From assembly GCF_002933815.1 (NCBI RefSeq), contig NZ_BEYR01000001.1, positions 1,840,691 through 1,904,690 on the forward strand: a DNA stretch of 64,000 nucleotides, given 5' to 3'. Under the pieces are notes generated by a model, which ran no database searches, was not told the DNA's origin, and saw only the letters and a program-made list of their open reading frames with translations. The stretch is from Sphingobacterium sp. HMA12. GTDB taxonomy: Bacteria; Bacteroidota; Bacteroidia; Sphingobacteriales; Sphingobacteriaceae. Shown one piece after another: positions 45,686-55,575 of this stretch. Position 1 is the first letter of the stretch. The number at the start of each line of letters is the position of its first letter. Position numbers and translations under genes: made by a program.

Positions 45686-48600
45686 CTATAAAGGAAGCGT
45701 GATCGTAATCCTGACAGTAAAATCTTCCTCATCAGGTTTTTTGTCAATTGTGAGTGAAGCGGATTCTGCTGATTCATCACTACTGAGCATACGTAATCGT
45801 TCTTGTACTCCTTTTAAACCAAATGAGGTACTTTTGAAATTGCTATTTCCAGTTTTAGGAAACTGATCAAAACCAACACCATTATCCAGAATTTCAATCC
45901 TAATTTCCTTTTCTTCTAAAGCTGTCCGAATCAATATCTTGCCTTTTTTGTCATGGAGATGCCTCATACCATGATGTACGGCATTTTCGACAATTGGCTG
46001 AATCAGCATCGACGGAATCTTCTTATTGCTTTTGATTAAGCGCTCATCCGACTGAATACTATAGGTAAATATATGATCGAAACGTTCTTGCTCCAGATCC
46101 AGATACAGCTTGACCAATTGAAGTTCGGAAGCGATGGTCACCTTGGAGAATTGAGAATTCTCAAGTACGATACGGCTCAAAGTGGCGAATTTCTGAATCA
46201 GCTTGCTGGCCTGTACAGCATCATTTTCGACTACGTAGGCCTCAATAGAATTCAAAATATTGAAAATAAAATGTGGATTCATCTGCGAACGAATAGCTTT
46301 CAGTTCACTTTCATATAATTGTTGCCGGAACTCAGAGGCCAATTTTTTTTCCTTTTCCATTTCCAGGATCTCGCTCTGCTCCCTGATCTTGCATTCATTT
46401 TGTTTCAGCTCATGCTGTAAAGTCAGGCTAAATTCCTTCTCCATCCGATTAATTTTCTCCTGGTGCGCCAGTCGATAGATCAAAATCAGTACCACTGCAA
46501 GAAAAACAAAAGACACTAGACCGACTTTAAACCATAAACCTTGATACCACAACAGTTTTACAGACACAGGTATATCCAGTTGCGCTTTCGACCAATTTCC
46601 ATCCCGGTCTCCCACCCGAAGAACAAAACGGTAATCCCCGCCTGCAATATTGCTGTAAACCGCCTGTTGAATTGCGTCTGAATCAATCCATTCGCGATCA
46701 ATCCCTTCTAGTTTATAGCTAAAACGTAAAGTCTTGTCCGCAAGCTGGCCAGGTACAGCAAATTGAAAAGAAAAGGTATTTTCATCAGGCTGGAGCACAA
46801 TCTTTCCATTTACAAGCCGATAGGTATTATCGCGGTTCAATATCCTGAACGCACTTATAACGGGGGCTATATTTTCGGTTTTATTTCCAATCTCAGCCAT
46901 CGGCCCTTTGATCAGACCTTTATCCGTCAGCCAAACCAATACATCTGAATCAAAATAAAAATTATGGGTCGAAAATCGCTCGGGTGGGAATATGCCTTGA
47001 CCTGCTTCCAATTGTAAAAACGTTTTGAACTTTGGATCAAAAATCATTACTCCATCTCGAGTGTTCATCCAGATTCGTCCTTTTGCATCATTTTTTAGGG
47101 TATGGGCATAAAACAAGGGGAAACGATTACGGTCATTAGCCTGTAGGAAACGTGTTTTCCCTGACTGTTCAACAATCATCCCAATACCTTGCTGGCTACT
47201 GCTGTACCAAAAGCGGCGATCAATATCCAAAAGAAAGGAAAACACGGTATTGGCAGCAAGACTTTCTCCAGACTGCCGCTGATGCTTGAAATTAATAAAC
47301 TTCATATTTACCTTATCCACTACTTTAACTGCACCGAAGCCATCCATACCCAGCCATAGAGAACCAGAAATATCCTTTCCTAATGTGATTACTTTATGGT
47401 CAATAAGACCATTATCTTTATTGTACAATACAACCCTATTCGTAGAAAGATCATATTGATATAGTCCCGAATTCCAGGAGCCGATCCATAGGATATCTCT
47501 TCCATTGACTGAATCCCAAATCACACTATTGCAGTCGGCTCGTTCAAGACCAAAAGAGTTTCCTGCAATTTTTAATGCCCTAAGCTCTTTACTCACCGTA
47601 TCAAAAACATAAATCCCGCTGTCTACGGTCGAGATATAAATATAAATCCCTATAGCCGTAAGTTGGCTGACCTTAAGGTTATTCAGGGAGAAAGCTGATA
47701 AACGTAGCTGAAAATCTGGAGACAATTCACCGATCTGAGCCTTGGAGATATACCACTTCTTGTCACCTACTTTTAAGATATGCTGGATAGGGTCAGTTTT
47801 AACAGGTATGAGGTCTTTAATTAAATTTAACTTTTTCGAATAATAAAATAGACCATGATCTGAACATATAAAATATCCTCCATCTATGGATACAATACGG
47901 TTAATTTTAACAGCAGATCCCTCTGGAACAGCTCTCTTCCACGGTATCTCAACCACCTCCTTATGATATAGGTCATAACTGTACAGCTTGCCCCCACTAT
48001 GGGCTGCTAATATTTTATGCTCTTCCGAGAAAAAGGAGACATCAGCGATATTGTTATCATAATGTGCAACATTAGGACCAATACCAAGAATATTTCGCTG
48101 TTCAACCCGCTTTTTTTGAGGCAATAACCGTATCAGATCATGATTATAATAGGCAGCAAAAACCTGCTCCCCTGCCATACAGATTCCCGTAACCGCATTT
48201 TCACCCTTGTTCGACAGATCATAATGAACTGTCTTCCCAGAATTGGGTTCGTAAGAAAATAGACCATGATAGCGCGTACCTATCCACAGAATCCCATGCC
48301 GATCTTCTTGGATGCGGAAAATAGTTACATAGGCTGCCGGTGTTAGTTTTACGGCTGATATGCGTCCCGATACCGGATCCAGAATCTGCAGGTCTGTTTC
48401 TTGCCCACCAAAAAACACCTTACCTGCTGACTCATGAACAGCATAAAGTTCATGTTTCTCAACATCTCCGCCAGCCGCTTTGGCACTATAGCTAGTCCAG
48501 GCCTCATGCTGGGGTTTGGACCGATCATAACATATTAAGCCCCGGTTATAGCTCGCAACCCAGATCTTATTATTACTACCTATGCTGAGATTTCCCAGAT

Positions 48601-48853
48601 CATACGAAAAATCTGAATGTTGTGTAAAACTAACAGGGAAAAAGGTATTCCCATCAAAATAGCACAGACCTTTTCCTGTTGTGATCCATACGAATCCTTT
48701 TTCATCGACAGCGGCATCTCTGATTTTGTCACTGGGGAGTCCCTCACGACTGGTAAAATGAAGAAAGTTATAAATCCGTTCCTGTGCCAGCCCCCGTGAT
48801 AAGGTAAACATCACAACGACAAATAACCGAATCAATAACTTTACGTTAGCCAT
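45686..48853 (-). CDS. LytS-type sensor histidine kinase with beta-propeller sensor
   Basis: A 1055-residue kinase: signal peptide (1-23), a periplasmic two-part beta-propeller with repeats such as GFVWITTGKGLCYFDG, GILWIGTRYHGLF and GSLWLGMDGFGAV, a Y_Y_Y domain (about 660-745, LRFSYKLEGIDREWID), one membrane helix near 760-783 (VGLVSFVFLAVVLILIY), a coiled coil rich in E/K (790-845) and a His_kinase domain with RSQMNPHFIFNILNSIEAYV, where His861 is the phosphoacceptor, then ATPase motifs IQPIVENAVHHGMRH and NGVGFDQ. It pairs with the LytTR regulator encoded 9 bases upstream on the same strand. The stimulus is unknown; the sensor resembles that of glycan-sensing hybrid systems. Confidence 0.95.
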   Translation of the reverse strand: MANVKLLIRLFVVVMFTLSRGLAQERIYNFLHFTSREGLPSDKIRDAAVDEKGFVWITTGKGLCYFDGNTFFPVSFTQHSDFSYDLGNLSIGSNNKIWVASYNRGLICYDRSKPQHEAWTSYSAKAAGGDVEKHELYAVHESAGKVFFGGQETDLQILDPVSGRISAVKLTPAAYVTIFRIQEDRHGILWIGTRYHGLFSYEPNSGKTVHYDLSNKGENAVTGICMAGEQVFAAYYNHDLIRLLPQKKRVEQRNILGIGPNVAHYDNNIADVSFFSEEHKILAAHSGGKLYSYDLYHKEVVEIPWKRAVPEGSAVKINRIVSIDGGYFICSDHGLFYYSKKLNLIKDLIPVKTDPIQHILKVGDKKWYISKAQIGELSPDFQLRLSAFSLNNLKVSQLTAIGIYIYISTVDSGIYVFDTVSKELRALKIAGNSFGLERADCNSVIWDSVNGRDILWIGSWNSGLYQYDLSTNRVVLYNKDNGLIDHKVITLGKDISGSLWLGMDGFGAVKVVDKVNMKFINFKHQRQSGESLAANTVFSFLLDIDRRFWYSSSQQGIGMIVEQSGKTRFLQANDRNRFPLFYAHTLKNDAKGRIWMNTRDGVMIFDPKFKTFLQLEAGQGIFPPERFSTHNFYFDSDVLVWLTDKGLIKGPMAEIGNKTENIAPVISAFRILNRDNTYRLVNGKIVLQPDENTFSFQFAVPGQLADKTLRFSYKLEGIDREWIDSDAIQQAVYSNIAGGDYRFVLRVGDRDGNWSKAQLDIPVSVKLLWYQGLWFKVGLVSFVFLAVVLILIYRLAHQEKINRMEKEFSLTLQHELKQNECKIREQSEILEMEKEKKLASEFRQQLYESELKAIRSQMNPHFIFNILNSIEAYVVENDAVQASKLIQKFATLSRIVLENSQFSKVTIASELQLVKLYLDLEQERFDHIFTYSIQSDERLIKSNKKIPSMLIQPIVENAVHHGMRHLHDKKGKILIRTALEEKEIRIEILDNGVGFDQFPKTGNSNFKSTSFGLKGVQERLRMLSSDESAESASLTIDKKPDEEDFTVRITITLPL

Positions 48854-48862
48854 AACTGCAGC

Positions 48863-49597
48863 TTAAGTACGGGATAGCAATTCCATAAGCAGACTTTTTT
48901 TGGTGGGAGAAACCTCTAGCTCTGATCCGTCCACAAGCTGTAAAGTCCCTCCTTCCCCTTTCTTATAGCGAATCACACAGCTAAGATTAACGATCGTGCT
49001 CCGGTTGATTCGCAAAAAACAATCACCATCCAGCAATCCTTCAAACTCTTTCAGTGTCCTGGAAACAATGATCTTGTTACCCGCAGAAAAATAGAACACC
49101 GAGTAGTTACTCATCGCTTCGATTTTGACAATTTCATCTTTCCTTACAAAATAAATACCTTCTGAAGTAGACAGGGCCAACCGCGATGCGCAGGTGCTTC
49201 CCATAGGAATTCCCTGTTTCCGGCGCTGTTTTTTCCATTCAATCCGTTTGGATAATTTTTCAATTGCAGCCGTTAGTTCATCAGTATCCACAGGTTTGAG
49301 CAGATAATCCAAAGCATCGGCGCGCAGAGCCTCAATGGCATATACATTATAGGCCGTAACAAAAATGACCTCGAAATCGATGTTTCCGAGATTTTCCAAA
49401 AACTTAAATCCATCCATCAGCGGCATTTCGACATCCAGGAAAACGATATCCGGGCTAATGGATGGAAGGACTTGTAGCGCAGCAAAGGGATCGTTAAATA
49501 TCCGTTCGACGACAAGCCTATCGGCAAAAGCGCTGAGTTTATGCTGGAGTAAAGTGGCACCTTTCAGTTCATCATCAATAATGACTGCCTTTATCAT
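48863..49597 (-). CDS. LytTR-family response regulator
   Basis: A 244-residue regulator. The receiver domain (1-120) has IIDDE (Asp8, Asp9), IVFLDVEMP with phosphoacceptor Asp55, and DYLLKPVD with the conserved Lys. The LytTR DNA-binding domain (about 145-244) has EIVKIEAMSNYSVFY, SRTLKEFEGLL and FLRINRSTIVNLSCV. It precedes the LytS-type kinase by 9 bases and is translated first. Targets are likely nearby, such as the collagen-like lipoprotein at 49759, but no binding site was found. Confidence 0.95.
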   Translation of the reverse strand: MIKAVIIDDELKGATLLQHKLSAFADRLVVERIFNDPFAALQVLPSISPDIVFLDVEMPLMDGFKFLENLGNIDFEVIFVTAYNVYAIEALRADALDYLLKPVDTDELTAAIEKLSKRIEWKKQRRKQGIPMGSTCASRLALSTSEGIYFVRKDEIVKIEAMSNYSVFYFSAGNKIIVSRTLKEFEGLLDGDCFLRINRSTIVNLSCVIRYKKGEGGTLQLVDGSELEVSPTKKSLLMELLSRT

Positions 49598-49758
49598 AAT
49601 TTATTCCTTTTACATTGACACCTTCGAAAACAATCAAATAGTTATCTTAAATATACGATATATTCAGCATGCTATTGCAACTTCGCTCCATTCCCGACAT
49701 CTATGTTAAAAAGATAGCGAGTAGTTTACCCTTTCAGATCAGCACTTTTTTAGCATTT

Positions 49759-50625
49759 CTATTCCGATTTTAGTGCCACCTCAACCTGATTCGCATCGTT
49801 TAGGTCCACGCCCTTACGTTTAAGGCTTGCCATGGTTCCGCCCGGAATAATTATATAACGGTACATAATTTGACTAGGTAATGCCAAGAGACTGCCACCA
49901 TCGTAGACAAACCGGTAAACAATGATCCTATTCTCTTTCGGATGGTGGGAAATTGTACTCATTCTCCCTCCAGCTCTTGAGGTATAAGGCAGCTGGTAAA
50001 TTCCGCCTCCATAATCCAGATAAACAATCACGGTTCCACTATTCAATATGGTTGTGGAAAGTCCTTTGGCAGCAAGATGGGCAATTCTGACCGCCGTACC
50101 GTCCATAGTAGAATCTTTAGTCCCTGTAGCACTTTGCCAACCACTGTAGAGTACATTAGCAGTACCCGTAGCTCCTCTCAGATTGACCCCTGTACCCCAT
50201 CCGGATGCAGTTTTAGGTCCAAAAAATTGATAGCTATCCACCTTAAAATAGAAGTCGCCCACGGCACCCACCGACACCGCTGGAATTTGGGTGCCGCTCA
50301 GGATTTTGGATCCCGCCGCTCCATTGGCACCTGTCGCTCCCTTAAAAGAAGTTGCTTTACCCCATCCGGCATCCGTTTTGGGACCATATATTTCGGAAGT
50401 CGTTTTACGGATATAATAATCTCCAGCTTTCCCCAGCGTAGCGACAGGAACCGCATCTCCAGAGAAAATTGTTGCTCCGTCATCACCTTTTACCCCCTGA
50501 ATTCCCCTCGCCCCCTGCTCGCCTTTTTCGCCAATGGCTCCCTGCGGTCCAGTGTCCCCCTCTTTGCAGGAGAAAAAGATAACCAGTCCTAGACTGACCA
50601 TCAACATGCTTTTTAAAACTTTCAT
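49759..50625 (-). CDS. Collagen-like lipoprotein with tandem modules
   Basis: A 288-residue lipoprotein (LGLVIFFSC, Cys21). Directly after the Cys comes a Gly-X-Y stretch (GDTGPQGAIGEKGEQGARG). Then two modules of about 50 residues repeat the pattern P-x-x-x-(L/V)-G-x-x-GD-(Y/F)-Y, YGPKTDAGWG / FGPKTASGWG and (K/R)GATG: near 57-105 and 113-160. The C-terminal half (165-288) is a beta-rich domain without recognised family. Such proteins form trimeric surface stalks. It lies 161 bases after the LytTR promoter region and has its own -7 box at 50653. Confidence 0.8.
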   Translation of the reverse strand: MKVLKSMLMVSLGLVIFFSCKEGDTGPQGAIGEKGEQGARGIQGVKGDDGATIFSGDAVPVATLGKAGDYYIRKTTSEIYGPKTDAGWGKATSFKGATGANGAAGSKILSGTQIPAVSVGAVGDFYFKVDSYQFFGPKTASGWGTGVNLRGATGTANVLYSGWQSATGTKDSTMDGTAVRIAHLAAKGLSTTILNSGTVIVYLDYGGGIYQLPYTSRAGGRMSTISHHPKENRIIVYRFVYDGGSLLALPSQIMYRYIIIPGGTMASLKRKGVDLNDANQVEVALKSE

Positions 50626-50652
50626 TTGAATAATTAGTTTTTAAACTTTATC

Positions 50653-50660
50653 CAAATATA
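50653..50660 (-). promoter_or_regulatory. Predicted -7 box of the collagen-like lipoprotein gene
   Basis: TATATTTG on the reverse strand, an exact TAnnTTTG match, 28 bases upstream of the start codon. A TTTG is present 15 bases further upstream, shorter than the usual 19-21. Confidence 0.45.
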
Positions 50661-50746
50661 TTGTTGGCTCAGTTGCAAAAAATCAGTAATGAGCGAAACA
50701 GGAGTTTCAATGAGTGAATAAACCTAAATATCTAGTAAAGAAATGA

Positions 50747-50914
50747 AAGAAAAATAACTGCTCCCCAAGCGCTAAGCTTACAAAAGAGAAAAGTTTACAA
50801 TTTTTTGGAGTAGATCCATACAAAGAAGATATCAACGAGATTATTTGGCTGACTGAGAATCTGGACGTAAACGACAAATTGCTACTTTCATATTTAATGA
50901 TTTACTTTAAATGA
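50747..50914 (+). pseudogene. Small coding remnant without start
   Basis: The forward frame is open between stops and reads KLTKEKSLQFFGVDPYKEDI followed by NEIIWLTENLDVNDKLLLSY to TGA at 50912. The balanced residue usage looks like real protein, but there is no start codon. It may be the tail of a lost gene. No family recognised. The rest of 50661-50966 shows nothing. Confidence 0.35.
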
Positions 50915-50966
50915 TGACAATATGACGTTGTCTTTGCGGAATCCTGTTTATGTTTAATACTCAAGG

Positions 50967-51329
50967 TTAAAGATTAATATAATCCCGATACTCTTCCTGA
51001 ATCATGCCTGCAGATGTATACTTATTAGGAGAAGCTTTGTAGTTCACTTCTGCAAATTCTAACGCATCAGCAATTGAAGAAAAAGTATGTATCACGCCAA
51101 AAGGCGCATCAGGATCAACCAATGAAAAAGCATATATGTCCAAGAAATCTTCATTTCCCTCATCAAAAGATTCACAATAGGCTATAGAAAAGCTTTCGTT
51201 GCTTTCCTTATCAATACTTAACCATTTGAGTATAGTATAATCATCCTCCTGGACATCACCCAGCCAGTGCTCCACTGATTTTCCTAGTCTCAATCTGGAT
51301 TGAATTTCATCTTCATTTAAATACCGCAT
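50967..51329 (-). CDS. Hypothetical acidic cytosolic protein
   Basis: A 120-residue acidic protein without signal peptide or membrane helix: MRYLNEDEIQSRLRLGKSVE at the start, then DYTILKWLSIDKESNESFSI, FLDIYAFSLVDPDAPFGVI and a short helical tail ending EEYRDYINL. The frame is clean and the composition protein-like. I do not recognise the family. Its size, acidity and lone position beside an insertion remnant are like many orphan immunity proteins, but there is no toxin gene next to it, so that is only a possibility. Confidence 0.6.
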   Translation of the reverse strand: MRYLNEDEIQSRLRLGKSVEHWLGDVQEDDYTILKWLSIDKESNESFSIAYCESFDEGNEDFLDIYAFSLVDPDAPFGVIHTFSSIADALEFAEVNYKASPNKYTSAGMIQEEYRDYINL

Positions 51330-51464
51330 CCTAAATTTTTTGATACATCTGGAATCTGTATCAAAGGAGAAAAATCACCTTTGAAAATATCTAATTCATA
51401 AAAATTATCATCGGTATCTGAACACTTACCATTTTTTAAACAATGAATAACTATAAAATATACT

Positions 51465-52360
51465 TTAAGAAATTAATGGATTCTTAACATATAACCACGG
51501 ACTTAATCCGTCTAGTGATTTATGTGGATGATTACTATTATAGTTAATTTGCCACTCATAAGCTAATACATTGACTTATGTCATTGAACCAAACAAGTAT
51601 GCGTCTAGTACGACTTCCCTAAATGTCCGATTCACTCGTTCTATATAAGCATTTTGCACAGGCTTTCCTGACTGGATATACTGTAACTCAATTCCGTTAT
51701 CGTGACAAAATTCAAAAATACCTTAGACAAAAACTCTGGACCATTATGCATTTGGGCTTGGGCCTAAATTACATAGTTCCTTTAATTTCTGCACCAATAT
51801 GACACCGGGTATGGAATAGAAAGCCTCATTTATCAATGGCTCTAGATTTTAGTAATCAATGACATTCAGTACTCTGAATCTACGCCCATTAGCTAAAGAT
51901 TCGCTCATAACCACGAAGTAGCAACGAAGATAAATCGAATGACCAGATTTCATTAACTGCGCCGAGAATCGCTAACTTTTTTTTTTAACTCGAGAAGGAA
52001 TACGACGTTTGCGTTTTACTCTAAGTTTTAAGTTAATATTCCGATACACGAAGCACCCTTTTTCTGTCCCACAACAGACCTCCATCCGTATTTTCCCAAA
52101 GTAGGTTTCAAATCCTCTTGTAGGATATCTAGATGCGATATCCATTAATTTTGTAATAGCGATTTGATTATCCTTTTTGTGGTCACAGTAGCACATACTT
52201 CGACTCATACAGCATCCATACCTCCGTATTTTTTGCTTCCGTTGATAGAACGCAGCAGCGAGATCCCATGCTCTCTGCAGATATCCTTTGTGGCCTTTCC
52301 TGACTCATATTCTTTGAGAATATTGACGATTTGATGTTCTGAAAACTTGCTCTTTTTCAT
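51465..52360 (-). mobile_element. Decayed IS3-family insertion sequence
   Basis: Read on the reverse strand, OrfA starts at 52360 with KKSKFSEHQIVNILKEYESG and CREHGIS, then a frameshift (the expected AAFYQRKQKYGGMD lies in another frame). OrfB pieces follow: SRSMCYCDHKKDN, ASRYPTRGFETYFGKIR and RKRRIPSRVKKKS (51972-52208), then [35 protein letters not shown] and NYNSNHPHKSLDGLSPW to a stop at 51465. This is an IS3-type integrase with its glutamate in [14 protein letters not shown]. Most of the middle and the first two acidic residues of the DDE site are lost. The ends share only TAACCAC (51491 region and, inverted, 52404-52412), so no terminal repeats are assured. Confidence 0.85.
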
Positions 52361-52760
52361 AATATACAACATTTTTAATTCATCTGAAAAATAGGTAATT
52401 CCATGTGGTTATTTTTCAGTTTTATCATTTCATTAATTATAAACCAATTGATATTTTGACTAAAAGTAAAAACACCAAATTTACCTTTTGACTCATTCCT
52501 ACCCCAACAATTTAAGGACTAAATCAGACTTAATCCAATCCAACATCTGTTAAATAAGATAGGCCTTCAATCGTTGCAATTATAAAAAATTCGCAAAAGA
52601 AGCGAAAAATTCAAATAAGGCAGCCTACCCCTAAAGGATAAACTGCCTAATTTTTTTGAACACCAATTAATTAAAATATCCACTAATGGCTGCCACTACG
52701 ATTTTATCGTATTAAAAGGCAAGGGTAAATTTCCCATTTTTTAATTACAAATTCTCCTAA
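52361..52760. other. Spacer between IS remnant and mannanase gene
   Basis: AT-rich, no coding frame. A possible terminator lies at 52617-52650. Confidence 0.5.
52617..52650 (-). terminator. Possible terminator of the mannan locus
   Basis: AGGCAG and CTGCCT pair across a 20-base loop; on the reverse strand TATTTGAATTTTT follows. It lies 111 bases beyond the mannanase stop. The stem is short, so support is modest. Confidence 0.4.
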
Positions 52761-54038
52761 TTACCTAATTATTCCACCCAATGTCGGATCCATACCAACT
52801 CTCGGGTTGCTCAAGCCTGTTTTAAATGCACTGATAGCCTCCTGTCCATTGGTAAAACGCCAATCTGTTTCTTTATTGATATTAAACCATACGAAACTTC
52901 TTATTTTAGGAAACTGTGTTTCCAGCTGGGCAAACATATCGTTGATCCATGCTCCTTTATCGCCACCTGTCGATGAACAGCCCATTTCAGCGATAAAAAT
53001 CGGTTTGTTGGGGAACGTCGTCGTTAACTTATTATAAAGTGGACCGAAAACCTGCGCAAAAGACTGCCAAGAAGACCAGCTTTGGGAGGTACCAAAATTG
53101 TAACCATCCATACCGATCAAATCCACATAGTCATCCCCCGGATAGTAAGATTCTACCGTTTGCGGATTTTTATTGCCATTGGCATTATTAGGTGCCCAGA
53201 CCCAACGTGCATTTGTACCACCTGCCGCTCGCACCTTATCGTGCACATAGCGAAAGGCTTTGATATACGTAGCAACGGGCACAACTTGATCATTCTGCAT
53301 GCTCCAAGGGTACCAGTCACCATTAAATTCATGTGCAAAACGCAAGATCACTGGTTTACCAAATTTGGCCAACGCTTCGCCATAGCGTTTGATGTCATTA
53401 TCGTATTTTCCTGACATCAGTTCATCGAGGCCCATCATGGGCTCCCATGTGACATGTGGTACATAGCCCGCCGCAGAAGCTTCCTGGCAAAATGTCGAAG
53501 GAAATTCGCGACTACCATCCGCAGTCCAGCCATTAAACATCATGGCCATACTCGGTTTCTTGCCAAATCCGTTGTAGAAAGACATCGGCGTTCCTGAATC
53601 ATCAAAGAATCCCCAGTAAAGCAAGCTAGCATTGGTTTTTTGACTTACTTCGAGCGCAACAACACTCGATTTTCCACCAAAAGATAGGACAAAAGATGCT
53701 GTACCTGCTTGCGCCGGTACGCCACTTATTTTATACAGCAATGAGCCATAGCCTTTTTCCAAACGCCCTGGCTGCAAAGTTGCTGTCAATCCCAACACAC
53801 CCGTTGAAGTGATGGAAGTTCCATTTTCAAAGGCTGCCCCATTACCACCGGCATAGGGAAGATATACTTCTGCCTGGTAAGTAGCACCCGCAACCGCAGT
53901 TTTTGATACTTGCATAAATGCTGCATCTAATGACTGCACCTCAGCAGTTCCGTTAATAATTTCCGCATTGTTTTTCGAGCAGCAGCACAGGTAAAAACAA
54001 AGTGTTATCAGCAATAAATATGATTTTTTAGCCATCAT
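52761..54038 (-). CDS. GH26 endo-beta-1,4-mannanase lipoprotein
   Basis: A 425-residue lipoprotein (CFYLCCC signal end; the first Cys of the cluster near residue 18 is the likely lipid site). Residues about 30-130 form a beta domain (VQSLDAAFMQVSKTAVAGAT, YLPYAGGNGAAFENGTSIT). The catalytic GH26 barrel follows: SLLYWGFFDDSG, VILRFAHEFNGDWYPWS with the acid/base Glu237, WVWAPNNANGNKNP, PGDDYVDLIGMDGYN and KPIFIAEMGCSS with the nucleophile Glu351. GH26 enzymes cut beta-1,4-mannan chains internally. It is last in a locus with two SusC/SusD pairs, 28 bases after the glycan-binding lipoprotein, and probably acts at the cell surface. Confidence 0.93.
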   Translation of the reverse strand: MMAKKSYLLLITLCFYLCCCSKNNAEIINGTAEVQSLDAAFMQVSKTAVAGATYQAEVYLPYAGGNGAAFENGTSITSTGVLGLTATLQPGRLEKGYGSLLYKISGVPAQAGTASFVLSFGGKSSVVALEVSQKTNASLLYWGFFDDSGTPMSFYNGFGKKPSMAMMFNGWTADGSREFPSTFCQEASAAGYVPHVTWEPMMGLDELMSGKYDNDIKRYGEALAKFGKPVILRFAHEFNGDWYPWSMQNDQVVPVATYIKAFRYVHDKVRAAGGTNARWVWAPNNANGNKNPQTVESYYPGDDYVDLIGMDGYNFGTSQSWSSWQSFAQVFGPLYNKLTTTFPNKPIFIAEMGCSSTGGDKGAWINDMFAQLETQFPKIRSFVWFNINKETDWRFTNGQEAISAFKTGLSNPRVGMDPTLGGIIR

Positions 54039-54065
54039 TATGATATAATTGTTATACGTTAATTT

Positions 54066-55388
54066 TTACTTTACAAATAGAATGTCATCAAAATAGATCG
54101 TTTCGTCCTGCGGAACATTCCAGTTATTCAATCGCCAGCCGAATTTTCGGAAAGTCGTGCCTTTGCTCCACATCGGCTTACCGGAACCTTTACCAATCGG
54201 AATTTTATAATATGTCCATTCTTTTGTCACAATGATCCCAACACCTGCAAAGTCGTTTCCATAACCATCAGGCATTCCGTCACCCATTAGGGCCATTTGT
54301 ATACCTTCATTGCCAGCACCAGAAGTTGTTCCTTTGGCCCAAAAAGTAATATAATTGTACCCCTTATCTTCAAAGCCTACCGTATTGACCAATCCTCCAG
54401 GGGAGTAATTATTCGCTGCATATTTGAGGGCCAGCGAAGAAGTTCCCCGCTTAGAAACGCTGGTGGATATCGACTGGGTAGAGCCATAATCATCACCATC
54501 TTTATTAGCCCCAATATTTGCCCCATAGGCATCGGTAAACACCTGAAAGGCGAGGTTTAAGTTGACCAGTTCAAAAGTGCTTTTCGTTGTACCAAATGGC
54601 GTCATCAGGTCGATCGTTGAGCGCGAGATGCCATCCATCTCAGGCACTTTTACCTGTAGACTATTGGCAGACTGTTCAAGGATAGGGATCGCCGTTTCAC
54701 TGTTGGAAAACTTCAGCGCCGTGACTTTGTCGAGATTCTGTCCGGAGATTGTAATGACTGCACCTGGCGTCACATTGATCTCCGATGTCGTATTTGCCGA
54801 TGGAAATAAACCAGCAATATTGATATCTACCAATGTTGTCGCTCGTTTTTGATCCAGGCTAAAACGGCTTGGATTGGCAATTTGCACCGCCACAACCAAG
54901 TGTTTGCCAAAGTTGGCCGGGTCCGTAATGACACTGTTGTCCACCTCAAGATAAAAGTTTGCAGATCCATTTTCCGGAACATCCAATTGCTTGGGCAGGC
55001 TGTAATTTGTTACAGGCAGCGCTTTGTAATCTGGACCAAGGGTACCCTGTTTCAAAAGTTGATCCAAGGTATCTGTATTAACTTTAATATCCACGCGATA
55101 GGCGCCTTTTGCAGTCCCGGACAAGGAAGCGCCTAACATGATTTTTGTTTTGTTCGCTTTTTCATCAACGACATAGTTCATTCCCGTTGGGCTGATTCCA
55201 TTGGATGATCCCGGAACGGGATAGATCGCATTTGATCCCATGGAAAAATTAACGCTCTGCGGCATATAAATGAGCGAATCGCCATAATCCTTAGCCGAAT
55301 CATCCTTTTGACAGGCCATAAATGTCAGGGCCATAGCCCAGGCGATGAGCATCCCGTATATGCTATTTTTTTGATTGAGTATTTTCAT
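54066..55388 (-). CDS. SusE/F-position glycan-binding lipoprotein with DUF1735-like and IPT/TIG domains
   Basis: About 440 residues from ATG 55388, preferred over ATG 55418 because the lipoprotein signal (MLIAWAMALTFMAC) follows it. Order: a DUF1735-like beta domain (about 30-190, IYMPQSVNFSMGS, TDTLDQLLKQGTLGPDYKAL), an IPT/TIG domain (205-285, VTPGAVITISGQNLDKVTAL), and a C-terminal jelly-roll (290-440, ITFWAKGTTSGAGNEGIQMA, FGWRLNNWNVPQDETIYFDD) that looks like a carbohydrate-binding module. It probably holds mannan on the cell surface for the mannanase. It lies 28 bases before the mannanase. Confidence 0.85.
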   Translation of the reverse strand: MKILNQKNSIYGMLIAWAMALTFMACQKDDSAKDYGDSLIYMPQSVNFSMGSNAIYPVPGSSNGISPTGMNYVVDEKANKTKIMLGASLSGTAKGAYRVDIKVNTDTLDQLLKQGTLGPDYKALPVTNYSLPKQLDVPENGSANFYLEVDNSVITDPANFGKHLVVAVQIANPSRFSLDQKRATTLVDINIAGLFPSANTTSEINVTPGAVITISGQNLDKVTALKFSNSETAIPILEQSANSLQVKVPEMDGISRSTIDLMTPFGTTKSTFELVNLNLAFQVFTDAYGANIGANKDGDDYGSTQSISTSVSKRGTSSLALKYAANNYSPGGLVNTVGFEDKGYNYITFWAKGTTSGAGNEGIQMALMGDGMPDGYGNDFAGVGIIVTKEWTYYKIPIGKGSGKPMWSKGTTFRKFGWRLNNWNVPQDETIYFDDILFVK

Positions 55389-55575
55389 CTGTTCATCATT
55401 AATGACAAGTGACTCCAACCCTGATTTTCCAAGATTTGCTTCACTCCTCTTTTTATTTCTTCATCTTCTTTGAAAGTTCTGGCAACATTTAATCGCCGAT
55501 TTTCACCCTTCTTTTTCCCAATTAGCGCCTGCTTTTACGTATCGCTAATTGCAAAATCCACCTGCGCAATTGCCT

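Noticed and set aside
50077..50592. 171-residue forward frame
   Set aside because: Shadow of the collagen-like lipoprotein; the Gly-rich code keeps the opposite strand open.
52380..52412. Terminal inverted repeat of the IS remnant
   Set aside because: Only about 7 bases match the other end; too little to call element ends.
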